From contig PLYM01000141.1 of the NCBI GenBank assembly GCA_003153375.1, positions 1-35,904 of the forward strand: DNA of 35,904 nucleotides, written 5' to 3'. Source of the stretch: Planctomycetaceae bacterium (GTDB lineage Bacteria > Planctomycetota > Planctomycetia > Pirellulales > PALSA-1355). The translations under genes were made by a program, and so were the position numbers. Shown one piece after another: positions 15,832 to 25,060 of this stretch; the stretch's first letter is position 1; each line of letters begins with the position of its first letter. Below the pieces are notes generated by a model, which ran no database searches, had not been told where the DNA came from, and was given only the letters and a program-made list of their open reading frames with translations.

Positions 15832-17067
15832 TCAGGTCGAAACGCCGGCGGCGATCCGATCCCAATCGATCTTCGCCGGGTCGGCAATGCGGGGCAACTC
15901 GCAGGCCATGGCCTCGGGATATTTTTGCGCGGCGCCCGTGTTGAAGATCACGACCCGTTCGGCCGGCTTGATCCACCCCTCCCGCGTTAATTGTTCCAAG
16001 GCCCCGATGCAAGCCGCCGTTTCCGGACAAATCGCCAGGCCTTCGCTCCGCGCGCCCAGTTCCATCCACTCGCGGATGCGCGACTCGCTGACCGCCAGGG
16101 CTCGTCCACCACTGGCGCGAACGGCATCCAAGATCATGAAATCTCCCACCGCCGCCGGCACGCGAATGCCGCTGGCCACGGTCGCCGCCCCAAGAAACGG
16201 TTCGGCGAACCGCTCGCCGCGCTCAAACGCTCGAACGATCGGAGCGCAACCATCCGACTGCACGGCCACCATCCGCGGCCGCTTCGCGTCGGCCAACCAA
16301 CCCATTTGCTCCAACTCGGCGAAGGCTTTCCACATGCCAATCAAGCCCGTGCCGCCGCCGGTCGGATACAGAATCACATCGGGCAAATGCCAGTCGAACT
16401 GTTCGGCCAGTTCCAGCCCCATCGTCTTCTTGCCTTCGATGCGATAAGGCTCCTTGAGCGTCGACATGTCGAACCAGCCCATCCGCTGCTGGCCTTGGCG
16501 CACGATCTTGCCACAATCGGTGATCAGCCCCGGCACCAGAAACGTCTTGGCCCCAGCGAGCTGGCACTCGTACTGGTTGATCGTCGGCGTGTCGTCGGGC
16601 ATAAAGACGAACGCCTCGATGCCAGCCCGTGCGGCATAGGCTGCCATCGCTCCACCGGCATTGCCGGCCGTGGGAATCGCCACCCGCTGGATACCGAACT
16701 GCCGGGCCATCGTGACCGCCATGGCCAGGCCGCGGCTCTTGAAACTGCCCGTGGGCAGCCGCGACTCGTCTTTGACCCACAGGTCCGACAGTCCGAAGTG
16801 GGGACCCAGCCGGGGGCACGCGACCAGCGGAGTCATCGTCTCGCCCAGCGAAACCACCGCGTCGGACTGGGCATAAGGCAGCAGCTCCCGATAGCGCCAC
16901 ATCGATGCTGGCCGGCGGGCCAGCTCGGACCGCGCCAGGGCTTGCCCGGCCGACTCCAGGTCGTAGCGGACCCACAGCGGCCGGTCCTTGTGCAGGGTCT
17001 GTGGGCGATCGGCCGGTAGACGCGTGGCGTCCAGGGCGCTTTCCAGGTGCGTGACAAAGCAGTTCAT
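15832..17067 (-). CDS. thrC: Threonine synthase, PLP-dependent
   Basis: A 411-aa cytoplasmic enzyme that converts O-phosphohomoserine to threonine. PLP binds K110 in RLPTGSFKSRG; the phosphate-binding loop is in AIPTAGNAGGAMAAYA; DVILYPTGGGTGLIGMWKAF and FNTGAAQKYPE are further fold-type-II motifs. The N-terminus (FVTHLESALDATRL..PLWVRYDLE) aligns by pattern with threonine synthases that carry a Cys-rich zinc-ribbon-like start (HLEC..C...C.CG.PL.VRYDL), but the cysteines are replaced. It is the first gene of a minus-strand operon with the zinc-ribbon and LRR genes and is divergent from the tetR gene. An allied activity such as cysteate synthase or a diverged threonine synthase cannot be excluded from sequence alone. 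Confidence 0.85.
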   Translation of the reverse strand: MNCFVTHLESALDATRLPADRPQTLHKDRPLWVRYDLESAGQALARSELARRPASMWRYRELLPYAQSDAVVSLGETMTPLVACPRLGPHFGLSDLWVKDESRLPTGSFKSRGLAMAVTMARQFGIQRVAIPTAGNAGGAMAAYAARAGIEAFVFMPDDTPTINQYECQLAGAKTFLVPGLITDCGKIVRQGQQRMGWFDMSTLKEPYRIEGKKTMGLELAEQFDWHLPDVILYPTGGGTGLIGMWKAFAELEQMGWLADAKRPRMVAVQSDGCAPIVRAFERGERFAEPFLGAATVASGIRVPAAVGDFMILDAVRASGGRALAVSESRIREWMELGARSEGLAICPETAACIGALEQLTREGWIKPAERVVIFNTGAAQKYPEAMACELPRIADPAKIDWDRIAAGVST

Positions 17068-17120
17068 GGGGGTGTCCGGCGGGCAGAGCGGAGCAAGGGG
17101 CTAGCTTTTGCGCTTGGAAT

Positions 17121-17134
17121 TGCGTGTTCACGCA
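17121..17134. promoter_or_regulatory. Inverted repeat between thrC and tetR
   Basis: TGCGTG (17121-17126) and CACGCA (17129-17134) form a perfect 6+6 palindrome with a 2-bp centre. It lies 54 bp before the thrC start and 18 bp upstream of the tetR -35 box. It may be a regulator binding site, but the short length makes chance occurrence possible. Confidence 0.3.
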
Positions 17135-17151
17135 CAGTTTACCGATCGACC

Positions 17152-17181
17152 TTGACTGGCGAGAGGGGTCGGGCATAGATT
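17152..17181 (+). promoter_or_regulatory. Promoter of the tetR-RND efflux operon
   Basis: TTGACT at 17152-17157 and TAGATT at 17176-17181 are 18 bp apart; each box matches the sigma70 consensus closely (5 of 6 and 4 of 6). The palindrome at 17180-17198 overlaps its 3' edge, as expected for repression by a TetR protein. Transcription would begin near 17188. Confidence 0.65.
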
Positions 17182-17198
17182 ACTTACCGACAAGTAAG
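17180..17198. promoter_or_regulatory. Probable TetR operator
   Basis: TTACTTACCGACAAGTAAG contains TTACTT (17180-17185) facing AAGTAA (17192-17197), and a second offset pair CTTAC/GTAAG. The form resembles AcrR-type operators controlling RND pumps. It overlaps the -10 box and start point of the promoter of the TetR gene, so autorepression is the simplest reading. Confidence 0.65.
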
Positions 17199-17231
17199 TT
17201 GCCCCGCCTTCCGGCCCGCGGCCCCCCTCTC

Positions 17232-17822
17232 ATGGCGTCTGTTGCCGAAAATGTGATTGCCAACAAGCTGCTCGAGGCTGCGGTGCAGTTGTTCGCGACC
17301 AAGGGGTATCCGGCCACTTCGACGCGCGAGATCGTCGAAGCCGCGGGCGTGACCAAGCCCATGCTGTACTACTACTTCCAGAGCAAGGAAGGCCTGCTGG
17401 CGGCGGCGATCGGCCATTTTCTGGATGCGTTTTATCAGCGGCTGCGCGAGGTGCTTTCGCAACCGCGCGAGCCTTACCAGCAGTTGGTCGAACTGGTCTG
17501 GGCCCATCTCGATTTTTGCCAGGGGCACATGCCCTTGGCCCGGCTCTTCTATGCGTTGTACTTCGGGCCCGACGACCAGAAGGGATTGGTGGACCTGAAA
17601 AAATACACCGACGTGGGGCACGAATTGCTGATGCAAGGTGTCGACCGGGCGGTCGCGGCCGGGCTGGTGCGGCCCGACTGCCGCGAGGATCTCGGTCTTG
17701 CCTTGCACGGAATGATCAATATCTGGACCATAGCCGCCCTGAACGGAGAAGCGGAACTTAACTTCGACATCGCGCGAAAGATCATCGACGATCTGCTGCG
17801 CGGCTTTCGCAATTCCCTATGA
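17232..17822 (+). CDS. TetR/AcrR family transcriptional repressor
   Basis: A 196-aa regulator. The N-terminal helix-turn-helix is clear: LLEAAVQLFATKGYPATSTR and EIVEAAGVTKPMLYYYFQSK at about residues 14-54. The remaining helical domain (about 60-196) would bind an inducer. The frame is open from 17124, but that region contains the promoter and operator, so the ATG at 17232 is used; there is no obvious Shine-Dalgarno before it. The stop codon TGA at 17820-17822 overlaps the ATG of the adaptor gene (ATGA), so repressor, adaptor and pump are one operon. It should bind the palindrome at 17180-17198 and repress the whole operon until a toxic ligand is bound. Ligand unknown. Confidence 0.88.
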   Translation: MASVAENVIANKLLEAAVQLFATKGYPATSTREIVEAAGVTKPMLYYYFQSKEGLLAAAIGHFLDAFYQRLREVLSQPREPYQQLVELVWAHLDFCQGHMPLARLFYALYFGPDDQKGLVDLKKYTDVGHELLMQGVDRAVAAGLVRPDCREDLGLALHGMINIWTIAALNGEAELNFDIARKIIDDLLRGFRNSL

Positions 17823-19198
17823 ACCCATCATCCTGGGCCTTTCCGGCCATGAAATCACGTTTTCACGTCGCCTCATTCATTGTGTTTGTCTTGATTCTCG
17901 CGCTTGCCCTGGGCTGCAATCGCGAGCGCGAAAAAATGCCGCCCCAGGCGGCCGCGTCGCCGGGCGCGGCCGAGGCCGTCAAAGTCACGGTGCAGCCGGT
18001 CACGTTCCGCCCCGTGCAACGTCACGTCGACCTCGTTGGCACGCTGCACGGTTACGAAGAGATCTCGCTTGGTGCGAAGATCGAAGGCCGCGTGCGCAAA
18101 ATCATGCACGACGTGGCCGATCGCGTGACGCCCGGCGAAACGCTGCTCGAGATCGATCCGACCGACTATCAACTGAACGTGCGCCAGGCCCAGCGGGCGC
18201 TGCAAGTCGAACTGGCCAAGCTCGGCCTCAGCGAGCCGCCGGCGGGCAAGTTCGACGTCACGCATATTCCCACGGTCATTCAGGCGCAACTGCGGCGCGA
18301 CAATGCCGAGAAGCGGCTCGATCGATCCAAGACGCTGGTTGACAAGAAGGCCGCCTCGGAAGAAGACCTGAGTGAGAAAACGTCCGAATATCGGGTGGCC
18401 ATGGCCGAGTACGACAATCAGGTGCTGGTTGCGCGCGCCGGCATGGCGGCGCTTCAGGTCAAGCAAGAAGCCCTGTCGATCGCGCGGCAGCAACTGGCCG
18501 ACACGGTAGTGCGCGTGCCCGAGCCCAGCCAGGTCGTGCCGGGCTTCGACAAGGGCGTGAGCTATGCCATCACCGGACGGCCAGTTTCCGAGGGCAGCTA
18601 TGTGCGGCCCGGCGCCGACGTGTTCAAGATCGTCATCGAGCGGCCCTTGAAGTTCCGCGGCCGCGTGCCCGAGCGCAAGAGTGGTGAAGTACGATTGGGT
18701 CAGAAGTCGGCGGTGTTCGCGGCGGCTTTTCCCAAGCCGTTTCCCGGCGAGGTGACGCGCATCAATCCTTCGATCGATCCACAAACGCGGGCATTCGAGG
18801 TAGAGATTCTCGTGCCCAACGCCGGCGGGGAATTGAAGCCAGGCGGATTTGCCAAGGTCGGCATCCTGACCGATCTCGACAAACATGCGGCCACGGTGCC
18901 GCTCGAAGCCTTGGTACACTTTGCGGGGGTGACCAAGATTTTTCTCGTGGTCGATGGACACGCGAAAGAAGTGCAAGTGACCCTGGGCACGCAAGACACG
19001 GCCTGGGTCGAGGTGGCCTCCCCTGCCCTGCCCGAGAATGCCCAGGTCGTCACCAGCGGCCACTCCGCGATTGCCGACGGCACCTTGGTGGCCGTTCGCG
19101 CTGTTGAGCCTCCTGCCGCGCCGGTCGTTCGCGACGGCGAGTCGCCGCCAGCCGAGACGACGCCACCTCCGATGGCTCGCAGAGAGATGGCGCCGTGA
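17819..19198 (+). CDS. RND efflux periplasmic adaptor (membrane fusion lipoprotein)
   Basis: A 459-aa HlyD/AcrA-type adaptor that links the inner-membrane pump to an outer-membrane channel. A lipoprotein signal ends in LALALGC33, so it is probably anchored by lipid. Then come a barrel-sandwich half (VDLVGTLHGYEEISLGAKIEGRV), an alpha-hairpin of about 150 residues (AQRALQVELAKLG to ALSIARQQLADTVVRVP), the second lipoyl half (GRPVSEGSYVRPGADVFKIV) and beta-barrel/membrane-proximal regions (INPSIDPQTRAFEVEI). Its ATG overlaps the tetR stop (ATGA). A second ATG at 17849 gives a more typical signal length and could be the true start. The stop overlaps the GTG start of the pump gene. The C-terminus is Pro-rich. 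Confidence 0.88.
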   Translation: MNPSSWAFPAMKSRFHVASFIVFVLILALALGCNREREKMPPQAAASPGAAEAVKVTVQPVTFRPVQRHVDLVGTLHGYEEISLGAKIEGRVRKIMHDVADRVTPGETLLEIDPTDYQLNVRQAQRALQVELAKLGLSEPPAGKFDVTHIPTVIQAQLRRDNAEKRLDRSKTLVDKKAASEEDLSEKTSEYRVAMAEYDNQVLVARAGMAALQVKQEALSIARQQLADTVVRVPEPSQVVPGFDKGVSYAITGRPVSEGSYVRPGADVFKIVIERPLKFRGRVPERKSGEVRLGQKSAVFAAAFPKPFPGEVTRINPSIDPQTRAFEVEILVPNAGGELKPGGFAKVGILTDLDKHAATVPLEALVHFAGVTKIFLVVDGHAKEVQVTLGTQDTAWVEVASPALPENAQVVTSGHSAIADGTLVAVRAVEPPAAPVVRDGESPPAETTPPPMARREMAP

Positions 19199-22100
19199 AC
19201 ATTTCCGAGATTTGCATCCGTCGCCCCGTGTTCACTTGGGTGCTGGTCGCCATTCCGGTGGTGATGGGCACCGTGGCCTACTTCGATCTGGCGGTCGACC
19301 TGTTTCCCAAGGTCGATTTTCCCGTGGTTTCGGTGACGGCCAATCTGCCGGGCACCAGTCCCGAGGAAATGGAGGCTAGCGTCACGCGGCACATCGAAGA
19401 GGCGATCAACACCGTCTCGGGTGTCGATGAGCTGCGCAGCGTGGTGCGCGAGGGCACCACATCGGTCGTGGCCCAATTCGTGCTCGAGAAGGACGGCGAC
19501 GTGGCCGCGCAGGAAGTGCGCGACAAGATCACGTCGATCGCCAAGCAAATGCCCCAGGGCATGGAGCCGCCGCTGGTCGACAAGTTCGATTTCGACTCCG
19601 CGCCGATTATGACCATCGGCGTCTCCGGCCGCCGCGACGTGCGCGAAGTGACCGAAATCGCCAAGCACGAAATCCAGGAAGTGCTGCCCAAGGTGCCCGG
19701 CGTGGGCCGCGTTTTCCTGACCGGCGGTCACACGCGGGCCATCAACATCATTCTCGATATTCACCAGTTGATCTCCCACGGGCTGTCGGTCGAAGAGGTG
19801 CGCCAGGCCGTGCTGACGCAGCACATGGAAGTGCCCGGCGGCATCGTGCAGCAGGGCCCGCGAGAACTGGTGCTGCGCACGCTGGGACGCATCTCGACGG
19901 CTTCGGAATTCGACGAGCTGATCGTGGCCAACCGTGACGGCTATCCGATCCGCATTAAGGACGTCGGCCGCGCCGAGGACTCGATCGAAGAGCCACGGGG
20001 ACTGACACGGCTCGACGGCGCCAATGCGGTCAGCCTGTTCATCCAGAAGCAGTCAGGCACCAACACGGTCAAAGTCTCGGATGGCGTGCAGAAGTTACTG
20101 GCCACGATCGCCAAGCGGCTGCCGCCCGACATTCACATCGAGATTGTCAACGACCAGTCGCGATTCGTGCGCAACTCGATGGAAGAAGTGAAATTCCATT
20201 TGCTGCTGGCCGGCGTGCTGGTGTCGCTGACGATTCTGCTATTCATTCGCGACTGGCGCACCACGCTCATCGCCACCCTGGCGATTCCCACCTCGATCAT
20301 TCCGACGTTCTTGTTCATGAGCCGGATGGGCTTCACGCTCAACAACATCACGATGTTGGCCTTGATTCTGGCGATCGGCATCGTGATCGATGACGCCGTG
20401 GTGGTCCACGAGAACATCTTTCGCCACATGGAAGAAGGCGGACTGGATGCCATGGCGGCCGCCCGCAAGGGAACCAAGGAAATCGCCCTGGCCGTGATGG
20501 CCACCAGCCTGTCGCTGGTCGTGATCTTTCTGCCCGTGGCCTTCATGGGCGGCATCGTCGGCCGGTTCTTCAGCAGTTTTGGCATGACCGTGGCCTTCGC
20601 GATCCTGATGAGCCTGTTCGTGTCGTTCACGCTGACGCCGATGCTCTGTTCGCGGTTCCTCAAGCTCGATCCCTCGGAAGTCGGCCACGCCGGCTCGAAG
20701 TCGGGCATCGTCTATCGTTCGGTCGATTGGTGCTATGGCCTGACGTTGCGGTTTGCGATGCGTCATCGCTGGCTGGTGGTGATTCTGTGCATTGGCGTCG
20801 TGTTCAGCACGGGGCCGATCGCCCGGCGAATGGGGGCCAACCTGGTGCCGCGCGACGATCAGAGCGAGCTGCAGGTGACGATTATCACCCCCGAGGGCTA
20901 CACGCTCGAGCGGGCCGACCAGGTGTTCACCGAAATCGAAAACCGACTGATGAAGCTGCCCGGCGTCATCCATCGCTTTACCGTCATTGGCGAAAACAAC
21001 AACGCCGCCGGCAAGGGCCAAGGCGACGTCACCCGCGGCTCGATCTATCTGCGGCTCAAGCCCCTGGAAGAGCGCGAGTACACGCAGTTTGACGTGATGG
21101 CCCGGGCGCGCACTCTGCTAAAGGATTTTCCGGACCTGCGGACGGCGGTTTCGGACGTATCGACCATTCAAGCCGCCGGCCAGGACAGCCGAAACTTCCA
21201 ACTCTTGCTCTCGGGGCCTGACCTGGAACAACTGGGCCGCTATTCGGACCAATTGATGGAACGGCTGCGCAAGATTCCGGGCCTGGTCGACGTCGACACG
21301 ACCCTCTCGCTGCGCAAGCCGGAAGTGCAGGTGGCCATCGATCGCGAACGCGCCAGCGACCTGGGCATTCCCGTGCAGACGATCGCCAACACGCTCAATG
21401 TGCTGGTCGGCGGCCAGCCGATTTCGCGGTTCACCGAGGGCACTGAGCAATACGACATCTGGCTGCGGGCCGACAAACAGTTTCGCGCCAATCCGCAGAC
21501 GCTCGATCTGCTCAGCGTCCCCTCGCCCAAGGTCGGGTTAGTCGAGCTGAGCAGCCTGGCGAAAGTGACCGAATCGCGCGGACCGAGTCAGATCAACCGC
21601 TTCAACCGCCAGCGGACGGTGACGATTCTGGCCAATCCCGACGGCGTCTCGCTGAGCGATGCCACCAGTGCCGCCGAGCGCGAACTCAAGGCAATGGAGC
21701 TGCCGCCGCAATATGAAGTCGACTTTTCGGGCCAGTCGAAGACCTTGGGCGAGACGGCCTACTACTTCATGGTCGCGCTGGTGTTGTCGATTTTGTTCAT
21801 GTATATGATTCTGGCCGCACAGTTCGAAAGCTGGGTGAATCCGCTGGCCATTCTCTCGGCCCTGCCGGTGACGATCCCCTTCGGCCTGATCTCGCTGTTG
21901 CTGTTTCGGCAGCCGATCGATCTCTACGCCATGTTCGGCCTGTTCATGCTGGTGGGCATCGTCAAGAAGAATGGCATTCTGCAAGTCGACAAGACCAACG
22001 AGCTGCGCCGCGGAGGTATGAACCGCGAACAGGCCATTTTGGAAGCCAACCACACGCGGTTGCGGCCCATTTTGATGACCACGCTGATGCTCGTGGCGGC

Positions 22101-22323
22101 CATGGTTCCCATCGCGCTGGGCCAGGGCCCCGGCGCCGCCGCGCGGGCCAGCATGGCCAAGGTGATCATCGGCGGTCAAATGCTCAGCCTGCTGCTGGCA
22201 CTGCTCGTGACGCCTGTGATCTATTCGCTGCTCGACTCCCTGACCTGGCTGCTCGGCTGGCGCAAGACGTTCGCGGCGACGCCGGAAGGTGCGAGCAAGC
22301 CGACCCCGGCCGTCGTCGATTAG
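19195..22323 (+). CDS. RND efflux pump, inner-membrane transporter (AcrB/MdtB-like)
   Basis: A 1042-aa proton-driven efflux transporter, normal length for the AcrB/HAE1 family. Starts MNISEICIRRPVFTWVLVAI (TM1). Twelve membrane spans in two halves and two large periplasmic loops are evident. The proton-relay residues are present: D399 and D400 in GIVIDDAVVVHENIF (TM4) and K925 in VKKNGILQVDK (TM10). The start is GTG at 19195, overlapping the adaptor stop (GTGA), so translation is coupled. No outer-membrane factor follows, so a TolC-like channel must be encoded elsewhere. Substrate is not predictable. Confidence 0.92.
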   Translation: MNISEICIRRPVFTWVLVAIPVVMGTVAYFDLAVDLFPKVDFPVVSVTANLPGTSPEEMEASVTRHIEEAINTVSGVDELRSVVREGTTSVVAQFVLEKDGDVAAQEVRDKITSIAKQMPQGMEPPLVDKFDFDSAPIMTIGVSGRRDVREVTEIAKHEIQEVLPKVPGVGRVFLTGGHTRAINIILDIHQLISHGLSVEEVRQAVLTQHMEVPGGIVQQGPRELVLRTLGRISTASEFDELIVANRDGYPIRIKDVGRAEDSIEEPRGLTRLDGANAVSLFIQKQSGTNTVKVSDGVQKLLATIAKRLPPDIHIEIVNDQSRFVRNSMEEVKFHLLLAGVLVSLTILLFIRDWRTTLIATLAIPTSIIPTFLFMSRMGFTLNNITMLALILAIGIVIDDAVVVHENIFRHMEEGGLDAMAAARKGTKEIALAVMATSLSLVVIFLPVAFMGGIVGRFFSSFGMTVAFAILMSLFVSFTLTPMLCSRFLKLDPSEVGHAGSKSGIVYRSVDWCYGLTLRFAMRHRWLVVILCIGVVFSTGPIARRMGANLVPRDDQSELQVTIITPEGYTLERADQVFTEIENRLMKLPGVIHRFTVIGENNNAAGKGQGDVTRGSIYLRLKPLEEREYTQFDVMARARTLLKDFPDLRTAVSDVSTIQAAGQDSRNFQLLLSGPDLEQLGRYSDQLMERLRKIPGLVDVDTTLSLRKPEVQVAIDRERASDLGIPVQTIANTLNVLVGGQPISRFTEGTEQYDIWLRADKQFRANPQTLDLLSVPSPKVGLVELSSLAKVTESRGPSQINRFNRQRTVTILANPDGVSLSDATSAAERELKAMELPPQYEVDFSGQSKTLGETAYYFMVALVLSILFMYMILAAQFESWVNPLAILSALPVTIPFGLISLLLFRQPIDLYAMFGLFMLVGIVKKNGILQVDKTNELRRGGMNREQAILEANHTRLRPILMTTLMLVAAMVPIALGQGPGAAARASMAKVIIGGQMLSLLLALLVTPVIYSLLDSLTWLLGWRKTFAATPEGASKPTPAVVD

Positions 22324-22394
22324 TGGCAAGGATCGCGCGCGACCGGTAGACTGTTAGGAGTTTACTGGTTGCCTCTCGAACACCGGTCTCCGCG

Positions 22395-23528
22395 ATGATC
22401 ACTCATCCCTCGCTGGGGCGCTGCTTGCTTGCCCTGCTGACAGTCGTTCTTGCGGTACAATCCGCCTCCGGGATCGCGGAAGAGCCGGCGAGAAACGGCC
22501 GCTATCTGTATGTGGCCGTGCCCGGAATCCGCGATTACCTGGAGTTTGGCGGTCACGGGCTGCTGGTGTTCGACATCGATCACGGCCACCAGTTTGTCAA
22601 GCGAATCGCCACCGCGGGCGTCAACGAGACCGGCCGGCCGTTGAACGTCAAAGGCATCTGCGCGAGCGCTCGCACGGGGCGACTCTATATCAGCACCATC
22701 AAGCAGTTGATGTGCTTGGACCTGGCCAGTGAGAAAACTCTTTGGGAGCGTAAATACGACGCCGGCTGCGACCGAATGTCGATCACGCCCGACGGACAAA
22801 CGATCTATCTGCCGTCGCTCGAAGGGCCCCTGTGGTATGTCGTCGACGCCGAGACCGGCCAGGTTCGCCATAAGGTGGTAACCAACTCGGGCGCCCACAA
22901 CACGATTTGCGGCCCGACCGGCGACTTTGCGTACCTGGGTGGCTTGAAGTCGCCGCTGTTGCAGGTCGTCGACACGCGCGACTACAACTTGCACGGCGTG
23001 GGACCATTCAGCGCGTCGGTCCGCCCGTTCACGATCGACTCGCGGCAAACTCGCTGCTATGTGAACGTCAACGAGCTCTTGGGCTTTGAAGTCGGCGATC
23101 TGGCCAGCGGCGACAAGCTGTTCCGCGTCGAAGTGCAGGGCTTCAGCAAAGGCCCCACCAAACGGCACGGCTGTCCCAGCCACGGGATCGGCCTGACGCC
23201 CGACGAAACGGAACTGTGGGTGGCCGACGCCGCCAACAGCCGCATGCACATCTTCGACGCCACGGAGATGCCGCCCAAGCAAGTGGCCAGCATCGCGCTA
23301 CGCGAACAGCCGGGTTGGGTCACTTTCAGCATTGACGGGCGCTACGGCTATCCATCGACGGGCGAGGTGGTCGAGACGAAAACTCGCAACATCGTGGCTG
23401 CGCTGGCCGACGAGGAAGGGCGGCCAGTACACAGCGAAAAGATGCTCGAGATTGACTGGTCCAATGGCAAGGTCGCTATCGCCGGCAATCAGTTTGGAAT
23501 TGGACGGGCCAAAGACGCGGCAAAATAG
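22395..23528 (+). CDS. Secreted YVTN/beta-propeller repeat protein
   Basis: A 377-aa exported protein. The signal peptide is residues 1-28 (LLALLTVVLAVQSASGIAEE). The rest is made of beta-propeller-like repeats with small-residue turns (GRLYISTIKQLMCLDLAS, DRMSITPDGQTIYLPSLEG, FTIDSRQTRCYVNVNELLGF, GIGLTPDETELWVADAANSR). No catalytic motif is seen; such proteins act as binding scaffolds or quinoprotein-like sensors in the periplasm. It follows the pump by 71 bp with no terminator visible, but its function fits better with the exported oxidoreductase downstream. Fold assignment is by pattern and fairly safe; function is unknown. Confidence 0.75.
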   Translation: MITHPSLGRCLLALLTVVLAVQSASGIAEEPARNGRYLYVAVPGIRDYLEFGGHGLLVFDIDHGHQFVKRIATAGVNETGRPLNVKGICASARTGRLYISTIKQLMCLDLASEKTLWERKYDAGCDRMSITPDGQTIYLPSLEGPLWYVVDAETGQVRHKVVTNSGAHNTICGPTGDFAYLGGLKSPLLQVVDTRDYNLHGVGPFSASVRPFTIDSRQTRCYVNVNELLGFEVGDLASGDKLFRVEVQGFSKGPTKRHGCPSHGIGLTPDETELWVADAANSRMHIFDATEMPPKQVASIALREQPGWVTFSIDGRYGYPSTGEVVETKTRNIVAALADEEGRPVHSEKMLEIDWSNGKVAIAGNQFGIGRAKDAAK

Positions 23529-23674
23529 CTGCCGAGGGTAGCTGGATGGCCTTGCGGCGATCAATTAAACTCTAGGAGTCTGCCAGGATTCGCACCATCC
23601 CCTGCTCTGTTCGCCGCGCGGCAGCGGCAGTCCATCCAACCCCCGCACACGACATCGCACAGGAGTTGTCTCTC

Positions 23675-25051
23675 ATGCACGAGTCCCTGCCCCATGCCTC
23701 GCGACGCGCCTTTCTGCAAAACACCGGCCGAGTGGCCGCCGCCACGGCGTTGGCGTCCGTGGCCATTCCCAAGGTACACGCTGCCGAGGATAACACGATT
23801 CGCATCGCTCTGATCGGATGTGGTGGTCGCGGCGGCGGAGCCGCTTCGGATGCGATGAGCGCTCAGAACGTGCCCGTGCAACTGGTGGCCATGGCCGATG
23901 TCTTTCCGCGCAAGCTCGACGATGCCTTCAAGAATCTGAAGCAGCAGCATAGCGAGCGGATGGACGTAACCGAGGACCGCAAGTTCATTGGCTTCGACGG
24001 ATATAAGAAAGCGATGGACTGCCTGAAGCCGGGCGACGTGGCGATCTTTGCCACCCCGCCGGCCTTCCGCTGGGTCCACTTCACCTATGCGATCGACAAG
24101 GGCTTGAACGTCTTCATGGAGAAGCCCGTCTCGGTCGATGGCCCCAGCTCGCGACGGATGTTCGCCCTGGGCGAAGCCGCCAAGAAAAAGAATCTCAAGG
24201 TCGGCGTCGGCCTGATGTGCCGCCATTGCAAGGCCCGGCAAGAGCTGTTCGACCGCATCAAGATGGGCGAGATCGGCGACATCACAATGTTGCGGGCGTA
24301 CCGCATGCACGGACCGGTCGGCAGTGCCTTTTCGCCCCCCAAGCCGGCCGATCAGAATGAACTGATGTGGCAGGTGTCGCGGTTCCACAGCTTCCTATGG
24401 GCCAGCGGCGGCTGCTACTCCGACTTCCTGATCCACAACATCGACGAGTGCTGCTGGATGAAGGACGGCTGGCCGGTCAAGGCCCAGGCCATCGGGGGAC
24501 GCCACTATCGGGGCAACAACATCGACCAGAACTTCGATTCCTACGGCGTCGAATATACCTTCGATGACGGCGCCAAGCTGTGGCTCGATGGCCGCGTAAT
24601 GGGGGGCTGCAACGACAAGTTCTCCAGCTATGCCCACGGCACCAAGGGCTCGGCCACGATCTCCGAGTCGTCGCACACGCCGTCGCGGGCCAAGATCTTC
24701 CACGGCCAGAACATCAAGGATCGCGGGGGCGACGTGGCCTGGGCCTGGGGCACCCGCGAACCGAATCCCTATCGGCTGGAGTGGGAAGACCTGTTCGACG
24801 CGATCCGCAACGACAAGCCGTATAACGAAGTCGAGCGCGGCACGTCGGCCAGCCTGGTCACGGCCATGGGCCGCATGGCCGCTCACACGGGTCAGGAAAT
24901 CACCTGGGATCAGATCCTCAACTGCGATCATGAATTTGCCCCCGACGTCGACAAGCTGGTGCTCGACGGCCCGGCTCCGATCCAGGCCGACGCCGAAGGC
25001 AAGTATCCGGTTCCGCAGCCGGGCATTACCACCAAGCGCGAATACGCTTAG
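23675..25051 (+). CDS. Gfo/Idh/MocA family oxidoreductase, Tat-exported
   Basis: A 458-aa NAD(P)-dependent oxidoreductase of the glucose-fructose oxidoreductase family. The N-terminus has a twin-arginine signal (SRRAFLQNTGRVAAATALAS) ending near VHAAEDN, as in many planctomycete members. The Rossmann motif IRIALIGCGGRGGG follows, then the conserved EKP tripeptide (FMEKPVSVDG) at about residue 150 and a C-terminal alpha/beta domain with SGGCYSDFLIHNIDECCWM and DGAKLWLDG. The ATG at 23675 has AGGAG exactly 9 bp upstream, which decides the start over the TTG at 23666. The sugar or cyclitol substrate is unknown. Ends before a pair of hairpins at 25061-25122. Confidence 0.88.
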   Translation: MHESLPHASRRAFLQNTGRVAAATALASVAIPKVHAAEDNTIRIALIGCGGRGGGAASDAMSAQNVPVQLVAMADVFPRKLDDAFKNLKQQHSERMDVTEDRKFIGFDGYKKAMDCLKPGDVAIFATPPAFRWVHFTYAIDKGLNVFMEKPVSVDGPSSRRMFALGEAAKKKNLKVGVGLMCRHCKARQELFDRIKMGEIGDITMLRAYRMHGPVGSAFSPPKPADQNELMWQVSRFHSFLWASGGCYSDFLIHNIDECCWMKDGWPVKAQAIGGRHYRGNNIDQNFDSYGVEYTFDDGAKLWLDGRVMGGCNDKFSSYAHGTKGSATISESSHTPSRAKIFHGQNIKDRGGDVAWAWGTREPNPYRLEWEDLFDAIRNDKPYNEVERGTSASLVTAMGRMAAHTGQEITWDQILNCDHEFAPDVDKLVLDGPAPIQADAEGKYPVPQPGITTKREYA

Positions 25052-25060
25052 TCTCGCGAG

